Notes under the pieces: model-generated
Seen by the model: the letters and a program-made list of their open reading frames with translations, nothing else
Told to the model about the DNA's origin: nothing
The model's database searches: none
Program-made: the position numbers and the translations under genes
NCBI GenBank assembly: GCA_037447655.1
Contig: JBBHKE010002863.1
Span: 62,001 to 126,000 of the forward strand
DNA from: Zygnema cylindricum
Taxonomy: Eukaryota > Streptophyta > Zygnematophyceae > Zygnematales > Zygnemataceae
DNA length: 64,000 bases
Direction: 5' to 3'
Part shown: one piece after another, positions 35,478 to 46,379 of the stretch
How the letters are laid out: each line of letters starts with the position of its first letter
Position numbering within the stretch: position 1 is the first letter of the stretch

Positions 35478-37826
35478 TGAAACTCTGAGACCTCAATAAG
35501 TCCTCAGAGTAGACAGCTTCCAAGAAGCCTCTAGGATAATCCTGACCCCTTTGTGTTCCAGCAAAAATAACTACCACCCTGGCGGACAAAAACCTTGACC
35601 ACCTGCACCCCTGTGAAGACAAGACTCCCCTGAGTCGATAGCAAAAAGAATCTCTGAATTTGCTCCCCTGAGCAGTAAGTTATGGAGGGTCAAAGTTGAC
35701 CTTTTGTACAGAAGCTCTCTGGGAGAGAGGGTCCTATCTTCTAATTTTTCTAAGTCCTATCTCTCTCACAGACTCTATCTACTGATGTACGGAACCAATC
35801 ATAATTGAGTTCCGTACGCAAAAGTACATCCGCCGGTGTACTTTCAGTACGGACATTGTACGACATGGCCTAAATGTCGACACATGTCAAATCCGGATTC
35901 GGTGCCATAATCTCCGGAGATTCTACAATCCAACGGAATTTCGCCACGCGTCATCCGATGTGGCGATGGCTACAAACCGCCGAAATCTTCCTCCGCGATC
36001 TCGGCGCTAATTCCGGCCGTCCGATTAAATTCAGATTTAATCGTAGCCGTAATAAATACATGCGCGGTATTTATTTCACTTCCGAAACAAATGCGCGGTA
36101 TTGATTCGTAATCCGTACCGTCATCCGTACCGAATCTATGTATCCCGTAATCCGTAACAGTTAAATGAATTTATCGTACGTATACATCTTTAAATTATTA
36201 TCAAACTATATAGTACCTAACATTAATCCTTGACTTAACGGCTAAGGCTACCGGCTATTTCCTATCTGCCGGTCGGTAGGTACAGTGATCAAATCCTGCC
36301 GCCGGCACATATCTTTTAGATAAATAAATAAACCCTAAAATAAAATTCCCGTAAACCTTAGGATAGCCAAGGTAGCCATGGCTCTAGCTTCCTCTCCAAT
36401 GTCTCAGTGACTGCGACAAGTTTGAGAGTTGGAGAGAGAAGTTAGAGGTAGACTGCCTCGGCTTCTTTCTATTTCTATTTAGACCTAGAAAATACTAATA
36501 AATCCATTAGTTTCTACACTCCCCTTATTTTCTAGTCAATCTTTAATTTCAGACCACACTTCTCCCTGCAAAAAATTAGCTTAGGGGAAGGCACAGGTTT
36601 GGTCATCATATCTGCTACCATCTCACTATCTGGTCTGTACTCTAAACTGATTATTTTGTTTTCTACTTTCTCTCTAACAAAGCTGAGTCTGATTTCCATG
36701 TGTTTGGCTTTAAAATGGTGTTTAGGATTGGCAGAAATAGCGATTGCTGCCTGATTATCACAAAATATTTTCTGCACACCACTCTTAAGGTGCCCAAGCT
36801 CACCAAGCAAAGACTTGACCCACATCAATTCTTTTACAGCAGAGCAAGCGGCCATATACTCAGCCTCCATGGTGGACTGAGCAATAACCTTTTGCTGTTT
36901 GCTACTCCAACAGCAAGCCCCATTACCCACATATAATACATATCCAGAAGTACATCTCCTCATCGGAGCATCACCATAACTGGCATCGCTCCAAGTAGTG
37001 ATGTCAGTATTCTCCCCACCCAAATGCAACCATAAATCTCTAGTTCCTACCAAATATCTAAGGACTCTCTTAGCTGCCTCCCAATCCTTTTTAGTGGGAG
37101 CATTTAGACTTCTACTCAGCACTCCTACAGCTCCAGCTAAATCCGGCCGGGTACAATTCATAAAATAGATTAGACTTCCCACTACTTGCCTGTAAGGAAT
37201 AGTCTGCATGAACTTCTGTTCATCAGGAGATAATTCCTCGTCTAAGACTATGACTCCTTCTTCCTCACTCCCCTCACTTCCCTTCTTCAACTCCATTGAA
37301 GTTGTACAACTATTAGCTTTATCCATTTGAAAATTTTCAAGCATGTTCCCTATTGCTTCCTTTTGAGTCAGTTTTATAATTTTCCTTTTCCGGTCTCTCT
37401 CTACTTGAATTCCCAAAATATATTTTGCTTCTCCCATATCCTTCATTTCAAATCTCCCCTTAAGATCGGTTTTCAGTTTGTTAATTTTTGCCATTGATTT
37501 ACTTAATACAAGCAAATCATCAACATAAATTGCAATAAATATCAAACCTTCCACATCTTCAAAATCATAGATTGAGTGATCTGAGCTGATCCAAATATAT
37601 CCCAGACCGGTAAGAAACTCATCAAGCTTCTTATTCCATTGTCGAGGTGCCTGTTTCAAACCATAAAGAGATTTAATCAGCCGGCATACCTTACTCTCCT
37701 CTCCTTCCTCCACAAAACCTTCGGGTTGTCGTATGAAGATCTCCTCTTCCAATTCTCCATTCAAAAAGGCTGTCTTGATGTCCAACTGATGCACTTCCAT
37801 GTCTTCCGCCGCTGCTAAACTGAGAT
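35478..37826 (-). mobile_element. Truncated copia element (3' LTR 35478-36518 plus RT-RNase H)
   Basis: The LTR (1041 bp) and coding part 36532-37826 are nearly the same as copia 21298-23640. The coding stretch is open from the truncation, with DIKTAFLNGELEEE, IAIYVDDLLVL, SDASYGDAP, STMEAEYMA and CDNQAAIAIS. Similarity stops abruptly at about 37826 in the RT, with no 5' LTR; GAG, protease and integrase are lost. Confidence 0.9.
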
Positions 37827-38558
37827 GTTGATGTAGTGGGAAATGGGAAATTTGCTAATGGTGGAGAAGGAAAGTAGAGCACTTTACTTCTTTAAGAGCA
37901 AAGGAGTCCAGAAATGACTTAAAAAATTTCAAAGCCTAAATTGTTACCTTTGAGAGCTTTTCAATTTTGTTGTTGCAAAATTTATGGTTGAACCTTACCT
38001 TTAAAGAGCTTTCAATTTTGCTGTTGCAAAATTTGTGGGGAAATTCTTACCTTTTGCATCAATGTTTGGGAAATTGAAAAATTCAATTTGGACTAACTTA
38101 CTTTCAATGTCTTATTGATTTCTCATCTTTTTAACTTTTTCAAAGTATTTGTTAAAGAGAAGAAGTCTTAGATTGGAGCAATCAGAGGACTTCAAACCCG
38201 CAGCAAGTTTCTTTGGGAAATTATATTCTATCTTTCTTTTACTCAATTTCATTTTTTTGATAATGGCAAATTCAGCATGGAAACGTGAAATGGAAAATAC
38301 TTTGAATGTTATGAAGAAACGTAGTGTGAAATTGGTCAAATGATTTAATAATCATGTTGTTGTTGTGGATAAAACAATTTCAGAGTTGAAAAGTGAATTG
38401 AAGGATGTTGAGGAAAATGGAATTGTTTCAAATCAAAAATTCGATGAGCTAATTAATTTAATTCACACCACAAATGATGTTAATGACCAAAAGGGTGAGA
38501 GTAGTAAGAAAAATGCCAGTTTTAGGGAAGATAATCACGATAGACCTAAGTAGATAAC
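37827..38558 (+). pseudogene. Unidentified GAG-like or coiled-coil fragment
   Basis: From about 38263 the + strand reads MANSAWKREMENTLNVMKKR, a TGA at about 38341, then VVVVDKTISELKSELKDVEE. The residues fit a coiled coil. It ends at the gypsy LTR start. A 5' part of a + strand retroelement is possible, but no zinc knuckle or LTR is visible. Confidence 0.3.
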
Positions 38559-39050
38559 TGTAAAAGGGACAACGTAAAACAGTGCACAGCGAAAGATACC
38601 AAGGATCTTCCCGTAGCAAGAGCAGGAGCACACAGCAATGACAAACAAGGTTGCGCTTTATTACTCGGGAGAAGATTACAAGAGTCAGCGCTCGCTGCAA
38701 AGGTCTACTCAAAAAGTTTGCTGCTGACTAGGCCTACTTCACTATTTAAACTAACTAGCTGGTAGTCAACCTAGTACGGTACAACTGTACACATAGACCT
38801 TTACGGTCAACCGAGAAAATTCTCAAAATACCCTTGTAGAACAATACCGTTCTATCTACACTCCGCGCCGTTGCTATACTGCTAAACTGCGTTGCTCTGC
38901 TGCGTTGCTATGCTGCTAACAAGCTACGCCGCTAAGTTGCTACGCTGCTATGTTGCGCTGGTCTGGAATCGCAACTGCGCTACTCTGACACCGCAACTAT
39001 AGCAGCCTAGTTGCTAGCTACAAAGTACCCAACTCTGTAACCCTGTTACA
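38559..39050 (-). repeat. Gypsy 3' LTR, second element
   Basis: TGTAAAAGGG ... CCCTGTTACA, about 492 bp, homologous to the LTR at 61637-62137. On its right (5' side on the - strand), GTGGGAGGCAC is a polypurine tract, followed by the extra ORF. It is therefore the 3' LTR of a - strand gypsy. Confidence 0.85.
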
Positions 39051-40345
39051 GTGCCTCCCACTAGGGCTTCAGCGTCTCGCTGAACCTTACTGGCTCAGGG
39101 AAATTGCAATTGCCGGAGTATCCTGTACGTCTCTTCACGGTACTCCTTGAACTCCTGTCGCAGGGTATCAAGTTGGTTTTGGAGCTGCTCACATTGGGTC
39201 TCCAGCAGCGCAATATGATGGTCTGCCGCTGCCAAACAACTCCGAGTGACTCGCTCCCGAACCTGGTCCTCCCCTTCCTCCGGTACAGCCTCTGGTCCCT
39301 CGAGTTACGACGGAATGGCCGGCGGTGCAGGCTCCTCGGATGCCGGAACTTGCGGCGCTTCGCGTTTTGCAAGTTCTTGTGCCTCTTGCGCCTCTCCTTC
39401 AGCCGGTTCCCACCGAGGTACCTTCCTTAGTTTGAGGGACGCATGTTTCTTGGTAGCTCGGGCCCGTTGTAGAGCATTCTTTCGGGCCAGCTTGAGTGCC
39501 CGTACCTCATGTGTAACCTCTGCCCGAGAGATGATGTCATGGAGGCGGACATCCCACGGGTGATAATGGCGAAGTAACTCGGGAACATCCACCCTGTACC
39601 GATAGTTATTTTCAACCACTTCCACAAACGGCAGGGCATGGGGGTTTAGCTCCACATAACCCTTGTGATTGTTCCCGAGGTCCTTTGTCCTCATAAAATT
39701 CCAAGCCAGGTGTGACGGTACGTTGGCAAGGATAAGGATAAGATCCCTAAGCTTTTCGGTATGCCACTCCTCAGGCCACTCCGTTGGATCCCAATAAAAG
39801 CGCTTCGCGAAGCTGATGGTGAGATCAGGATGTCATGTGTCAACAGGGAGTGGAAAGAGGTAATCGGGAATTTCTTTTCCCTTTTCACTCTCTCTGTCTT
39901 TGTCCCATTGATCTCCTCGAAGGAGGAACACATCGTCACCGCTAGGGTACTGTGCTTCCGCCTTCTTTTCCGCGCTTTCAGACGATTGTTCGTCTGCGGT
40001 ACTCTCCTTGTTGGGGTCCCTCATCACCTCCAGATCCGAGGCGTGCTCCTCAATAGGCAGAGGTGTAGGTTCCCGTTCCGGTTCCTCCGCGTCCGAGAGC
40101 TCATGGTCTTCCTCATCCTCTTGATCTCCCTCTTGGTGTGGGTGGTATTCAATGCCTCTCCCTATTTCCCCCAGAACATATTTCCTTGTATCTCTCCAAC
40201 CAGAAACTACAGCAGCTACAATTCCATCCCTTCCCAAAAAAAGCTTCCCTCTCTTCCCTCCTTCACCTTCTTCGCCTTCTTTCTTCTCTCCATTCCCTCC
40301 TTGCTCTCCCTTTGCCCCAAAAACCTCCATTTCTTCTAGCCAGGA
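39051..40345 (-). pseudogene. Extra ORF of the gypsy element, upstream of 3' LTR (copy 1)
   Basis: Function unknown. On the - strand it starts near 40330 (MEVFGAKGEQGG), runs through an acidic stretch (EGDQEDEEDHELSDAEEPE), a FAKRFYWDPTEWPEEW segment and PHALPFVEVVENNYRYRVDV, and ends with a likely coiled coil (IALLETQCEQLQNQLDTL) beside the LTR. A TGA after PLPVDT (about 39836) sits where copy 2 has CGA (Arg). The order pol - extra ORF - LTR recalls the additional 3' ORFs of some plant gypsy elements, but no domain is recognised. Confidence 0.6.
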
Positions 40346-41639
40346 TCTTCCCCTCCTCCCTCCTCCCCTCCCTCCTCCTTTTCCCCAAAAATCGCTGTCT
40401 TGTTCTATCCAGGATCTGCGCCACGTGTCATGCAGAGCTCCATTGAGAGGAGGAGGGGAGTGGAGTCTTGACGAGAGAGGCGGAGGGAGGAGGAGAGTCA
40501 GAAAAGGAGGTACGTAACTTCAAGGGGGAGAAGGAAGAGATGGAAGAAACGTGGGAGGGAGGAATGAAGGAAGCATTGATTTCTGGCGCGGAGGGAGAGA
40601 GGAGAGGAGGGAAGAGGAGAGGGAGAGGAGGAGAATGTCATCGGGCAAGAAAAAAAATGACGCAAGAGTGACGTTTTTTAGTGCGCGATGTTGTATTTTT
40701 TATTTTTTTTTAGCGACCGTAGAAAATTGGACGACGCCGCCTCGCCTTCCGCGTATTGTAAACCTTCGATATCGTCTACGTGACGGCGAGTGGCCGATAC
40801 ACAGTTTCTCGAACTTCACTTCAAGAAGCGATACCCCCCTTTGTACCTTTTATGGATCTTCCTTCCTTCGCAAGTTTTGGGCATACCAAAACGACCACTT
40901 TCGAGTTTTGCGCGTTTTCCTACTTCTTCAACTCATTTCTAACTTTCATCTCCTAGAACCTTTCGCCATGGCTTCTTCAACTCTTTTTCCTTTTTTTTCA
41001 ATACTAACTTGCTGTCAAACATTTTGTCGACGTAGTCGATAGAAAGGGTTTTTAAATATTATTTTTCTTGTACTAAAATCAGCCAGTCTCCTTTTCTCTT
41101 TGCTGCCTAATCAGATTCGTCGCTTTCGGCCTTCTCCCTTTTTTTTATTTTGTATATTTCTCACAAAACTTTTTCTTCTCCTAAGCGTCCTAGTAGGAAA
41201 AAACATTTTTTTTCATCGGCCCCTTTTTTTTACAAATCCCATACTTTACTTTCACCTTTTTTCCACTTGTTGGCTCTTGGCGTTTTGATTGCCCACCTTC
41301 ACCTTCAAATTTTTTCTCATCGTCAATCATTTTGAATTGGTGTGAATTTTTTGGATTCTTAGGCGGATTTTAGTTGTCGTGTGATGGCAGGTATTTTGGA
41401 GGAGAGAAGGAGTTTTAAGTATTCAAACTTCGACTTTTTTTTTAAAGGGCCTTTCTACTCAAATATTATCTTAATCTATCATTTGGACTTGTGGAAACGA
41501 ACGGGGAAGTGTGTTGGGTAGCTGTTTCATCTCATTCTGATATCAACCGGGTTGTTCCAAGCCAAGTTCTTGGATAGAATCTTTATTCACCCCTTCAACA
41601 GCGAAAGTGAGGACACACGTATCTACCACCCTATAAATC
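40346..41639. other. Pyrimidine/purine tracts and unassigned sequence
   Basis: 40235-40400 is CT-rich, 40440-40640 is GA-rich, and they could pair as an inverted low-complexity structure. 40670-41630 shows no recognised protein or repeat end. Confidence 0.4.
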
Positions 41640-42500
41640 ACCCCTTTCATGGCCTCTTGCTAGCGGCGTGCGTCGCGTTCCCTATCCTCATCTACTTCGG
41701 ACCACACATGGCTCCCTTTGGATTGCTCAAATGCGACCCCTCACCCTCTTTTCTAAGTTGTCAGTCATTTGCCTACCCCTTGCAATGATAGCCAATCAAC
41801 CTTACCTATACATACCCATATAATTATATGGATAGCCCACCTATGTCCACATTAAACAACGAAGGTTATGACACCCCACCAGTTCTTACACACCCTATTC
41901 CACCCCGTCCACCACTGCCTTTATATCTTTGTTTGACCACCACCGCCTTCACGGGCTCTTTCTCCTGAACCGCTTTCAAAGGCCCATTCTCCTCAAGATC
42001 CTCACAGTCTTCCAACTTTGCATCCTTCCCACCATCTCTCAAATTGTTTGCCTCCCGCCTTTGTTTTTACAACCCCTCCAATCTCGGAGCCAAAATTATT
42101 TCCAACACAAAGTACAAGTCCATCTAGGGTGCTTTGCCTTAGGTGTCAAAAGTTATCTGCTGTAGGTAGGGGGCGACGAAGCATTTGAAAGCAAATTCAA
42201 TTGCCCATGTTTAACAATATGTTGGCAATCATAACATTATCAAGGGTTACCACCATGATTATCATCGTCTGAGATTCTATAAAGGTATTCATCGCCACCT
42301 TCGCATTCTTGTTTAGCACTTTGACTCCCGTTGCCATTATTGGTTGATGATTTAACGAATGATAATGCGTGGCACCTACTTCTATTGTTTCCGTTTTGAA
42401 TATCTGTTCTGCAATCTAAGGGTGCAACCTAAGGGAGAAGCTAGTGGTGCTCGTGAAATTAGGGCTCGTTGCCACAAATGTTTTAGAGTGATTACAGAGT
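41640..42500 (+). pseudogene. Heavily decayed RT-element relic
   Basis: Scattered frames match the element at 18.5-19.3 kb. CLRCQKLSAVG followed by a broken finger is near 42130-42190. RLRFYKGIH is near 42260-42290. A relic of the WHLL..PLWVL segment is near 42370, and EIRARCHKCFR near 42460 equals the ETKARCQWFLR region. No RT core remains. Confidence 0.5.
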
Positions 42501-42888
42501 GGTTCTAACAAAAGCACACACAACAATTTTTAGGTCTTTCTGTTTGAACCCCTTCCCCTTTGACATGCCTCTTTACGCAGCTCCAAAAGTACTTTGCAAC
42601 GCATTTTCCATCTTAGACGTTTTGGCGATTTATTTTGAGCTTTTGGCGATTCACCCCATCTCCGTCTATAACAACAACTGTTAACTCTTTCCATTTTTGA
42701 CATACTCCAAATTTGAGCCTTGGACAATGTCCTTCCATTTATAAAGATGAATGGTCCCTTCAAATGGTTTGACTTAGATCATGAGGCATTTACCAATGAT
42801 ACAATATGATCGCGTCATTTTTTTGGGCAACTTTTCTAAAATGGCTTTCAAAATCCTTAGATATATTTTTCTTCTTGATACACCATTT

Positions 42889-44047
42889 TGTTGAAATTTA
42901 TGTATTTTCTAGGCCTGTATTGGAAAAATAAATAGAGTAAGTCAGCAAAGGCAACCTGCTTCTCGCTCAACTCTCTCCGGTCCCCATACTTGTTGCAGTC
43001 ATTGAAGACCAGAGAGAGAGCTAGAGCCATGGTTGTCTAAAGAGGATAGACTAATTCGTAGTTTGTACCAAAATGGTTATGACGGTTCCAGGATATGATC
43101 CTGGTGCCTACATCCTACTCGGACGTTAGCTTTAGCCTAAAGCTTAGAGTAAACGATGGCATATGTAGGGTACAATAGGTATTTATACAACGAAAAGAAA
43201 AGAGTTCTAACAAACTAACAAATTACCAAAAACTGCTCTCAACCAGATTTGAACCATGGCCTGTGGTTATATTTGTAAACGTAAGCCTTAACCAATAAGG
43301 CGTTATCGAAACGTTACACGTGACGGGTTTCATAAATACATAAACATTAACGCAACAGCTAATTAACACCAGACTAACCAAAAGGAGCAATTCTTGCATG
43401 TACGCAAATCTAAACCGTGTAAAATATGTTTTGATCGGACGGCCGGCATTATAACCGCCACGCGAAGTGAGCTTTTTGGCGGCATACGGATATAGCGTCA
43501 CGCGGTGCCACGTGGCGCGACATTATTTGATACCGGAGAAGATGGGAGGAGGAACCATGGCTTCCGATTTGACAGGTGTCACCTTGTAGACCTTGTCGTA
43601 CAATGGTCGTACAATAAGTACATCGCCCATTGTACCTTCTTGTACTATATATTGTTCCTATTGGACTAGGGTTTAGTAGTAGGTAGTCATGAGTAGGCAG
43701 ACTAAGACTTAGTGATATTTCGGTACCTCTCTCTAAGAGAACTTGTAACTATAAAGGTCAACTTTGACCAGCCATAACTTAATGCTCGGGTAAGCAAATT
43801 CAGTGATTCTTTTTATTGCCGACTCAGGGGAGTCCAAACTACACAAGGGTGTAGTCCGTCAGAGTCTTTGCGTGCCAGGGTGGCACATATTCAGTGGGAA
43901 AGTCAAAGTGGGGAATATTGTCCAAAACACATATTCAAACTTTACATTCTGTGGTGGAACTGAGCACACAGAATATCTTCTCTTCACAGAGGTGAAGGTG
44001 TATTGGGGTTCTAATTGTCAAGGGATCATTCATTTGGGTTTATTTCA
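42889..44047 (+). repeat. Copia-type LTR, solo or truncated, opposite orientation
   Basis: Begins TGTTGAAATTTATGTATTTTC and ends near GGGTTTATTTCA. It shares TTTTCTAGG(C/T)CTGTA with the 51.48-kb LTR and the GACTCAGGGGAGTC and TGCCAGGGTGGCA words with the 21.3-kb copia LTR, inverted. Two tRNA-like modules are present: CCAGGATCATATCCTGG (- strand, 43088-43104) and GGTTCAAATCTGG (- strand, near 43238-43250). No primer site follows, and gypsy integrase sequence starts at once. Confidence 0.6.
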
Positions 44048-44049
44048 AC

Positions 44050-44976
44050 TTAGAGTCGGCACTATCTAGATTAGCTTCTTTTAGATCTGCGAATTCTGTG
44101 GGCAATGGAGCCCATAGAATTTCAGCTAGCTGGAGCGCCTTCGCCGCCTTTTCCAAGTTCTCTTGCAGCTTTTTGGCAAAATCCAGAGCTGCCAGCGTAG
44201 GGCAGTGCGCTACAAATAAGTTTTGTGGAAGGGTGGGTTGTCGTCCATTGAGGGAGAATGGCGTAGCACTCGTAGACGAGTGCACCGCACTGTTGTACGC
44301 CACCTCGATCGTTGTTAGATGGTTCACCCAATCCGTTTGGTGCACCGAGACATAAGCCCGCAACGCCTCTTCCAAAGTCCAATTCACCCTTTCGGTCTGA
44401 CCATCAGTTTGAGGGTGGTAAGCTGTGGACATCGCCAACTACGTGCCACACAACTCAAATATGTTTTGCCAAAAGTGGCTAATGAATTTCCGATCACGAT
44501 CGCTGACGATCCTTCTTGGAAATCCGTGATGGCAGAATATTTCTCGAAAGAAAAAGTCTGCGACTTCTCGCGCAGTGGCTGTGGTTGACGTTGGTAAGAA
44601 ATGGAGCATTTTTAGTCAAATAATCTAGGACAACGAAGATTGAGTCATAGCCCTCTTTAGTCAGCGGGAGAGCTAGGATGAAATCCATTGAGACCGCCTC
44701 CCAAGGAACAGATGGTATGGAAAGGGGTTGTAACAGACCATGTTGTCCCGATTCCGATTCGTTCCGATTATAGGAGTCACAAGTCCGAACATACTCCGCA
44801 ATGTCGCGAGTCATGTTCGGCCAGTAATACGCCTCAGCGACACGTGCGGTTATTTTATCCCAACCAAAATGTCCAATGAGCGGCTCGTCATGACTCATTT
44901 GAAGTATCACATGACGTAACTTTGGATTTGTTGGAACGTAAAGTCGTGTTGTCTTACTTGGTCTGTACTGCCACAT
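44050..44976 (-). pseudogene. Gypsy integrase (second element)
   Basis: LRHVILQMSHDEPLIGHFGWD and YVRTCDSYN (zinc region, second Cys of CxxC changed to Tyr), MDFILALPLT, VVLDYLTKNAPF, and AMSTAYHPQTDGQTERVNW. The reading frame is broken around 44440-44620. The C-terminus and chromodomain are lost at the copia LTR junction. Confidence 0.85.
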
Positions 44977-45020
44977 ACCATTGGGGGTTCAGATTAATAC
45001 CTTCCGTTGAATGAGTTTCT

Positions 45021-45407
45021 TCATTGTATCGTCTTCGTCGTAAGCGGCTTTGATCCTACTGAGCCACTGCTCGTCCACTTGCACTGTACTAGTGACTGCG
45101 CTGAGTTTTGGATCTTGCTCTGCGTCCGACGCTGCAGTGTTTTTCTCGCAGAGCCTACGTGGACATCCTGCGATGCTTGCGATTGTTGCTCTTCCACTGG
45201 CGCAGCGACTCCGGGTCTTCTCGATTGCGCATCCACCGAGTTTGTCTTGCCTGGCTTATACTCAATGACAAGTTCCGTGCCGAAGGTCTGAAAAAACGTC
45301 ATCCATCGCACTTGTTTCCAGGACAACTTCGGCTGTGTTTGCAGGTACTGTAGGGCGTGGTGATCCATGATATGGTTATCCGCTTCCCCTGGATGTAATA
45401 TTTCCAA
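45021..45407 (-). pseudogene. Gypsy RNase H region
   Basis: HIMDHHALQYL...PKLSWKQVRWMTFF and YKPGKTNSVDAQSRRPG, the usual end of a Ty3/gypsy RNase H. From 45104 leftward on the - strand (upward in coordinate) it is identical to 54991-55338. Confidence 0.85.
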
Positions 45408-45580
45408 ACCTCCAACGCATTGATGATCACAATTGTCTCTTTTTCATGGGTGGCCTAGTTAAGCTCTGCTGATTTTAGTTTTCGACTGTCGTAGGCAATG
45501 GGTTGTAGGCCTTTTCTTTAATCCTACATAAGGATTGCTCCAATAGTTGTATTGTTGTCGTCTGTAATTATTGTCCAAGA

Positions 45581-46379
45581 TTAGTCCGGGTCAAGAAGAG
45601 CTAACATAGGTGCGGTAACCAACCGCTCCTTTAGCGTGTTAAAAGCTGTCATTTGCGCCGATTTCCACTCGTAGGGGACGTCATTGTTGAGTAATTCCGT
45701 GAGTGTTGCAGCAATTTTTGCGAAACCTTTGACAAAATGTTGATAGTAGGAGCATAATCCTAGAAAGCTCCGTAATTCTGTAATATTCGCCGGCTCCGGC
45801 CACTCCTCCCTGCTCACCATATGGCCCAAAAACTCAATTTGCTCCTTCAAGAAGTCGCATTTACTCCTTTTCGCGTACAACTTGTTCTTCCGAAGGACTT
45901 GCAGGACCGTCCAAAGGTGCTTCATATGATACTCCAACGTTCGCTATACACCAATATGTCGTCTAAAAAGACGATCACAAACGTGTCCAAATATTGATGA
46001 AAGATGGAATTCATCAAATGCATAAAAGTCGTAGGTGCATTAGTCAACCCGAACGGCATAACTCGAAACTGGAAATGGCCATACCGAGTTCTAAACGCCG
46101 TCTTTTCCACATCCTCCTCGGCAATTCTAATCTAGTGATAACCGCACCGCAAATCTATCTTTGAGAAATATTTAGCACCTCGAAGTCGATCTAGCATTTC
46201 GTTTATTCTCGGTAAAGGATACGCATTCTTCACCGTTAACTTGTTTAGCGCTCTGTAGTTCACACACATACGAAAACCTCCATCTTTCTTATTTACGAAA
46301 AGAACAGGGGCTCCATACGGTGACTTCCACGGTTCGATTGCTTCGGCTTCGACCAACTCCGCAAGTTGCTTTTTGAGTT
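45581..46379 (-). pseudogene. Gypsy reverse transcriptase (copy in duplicated block)
   Basis: [42 protein letters not shown], then a TAG, then [17 protein letters not shown] and [13 protein letters not shown] further frame change lies after LVYS near 45930. Both defects are identical in the 55.5-56.3 kb copy. The N-terminal part of the RT is cut by the LTR element starting at 46385. Confidence 0.9.
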
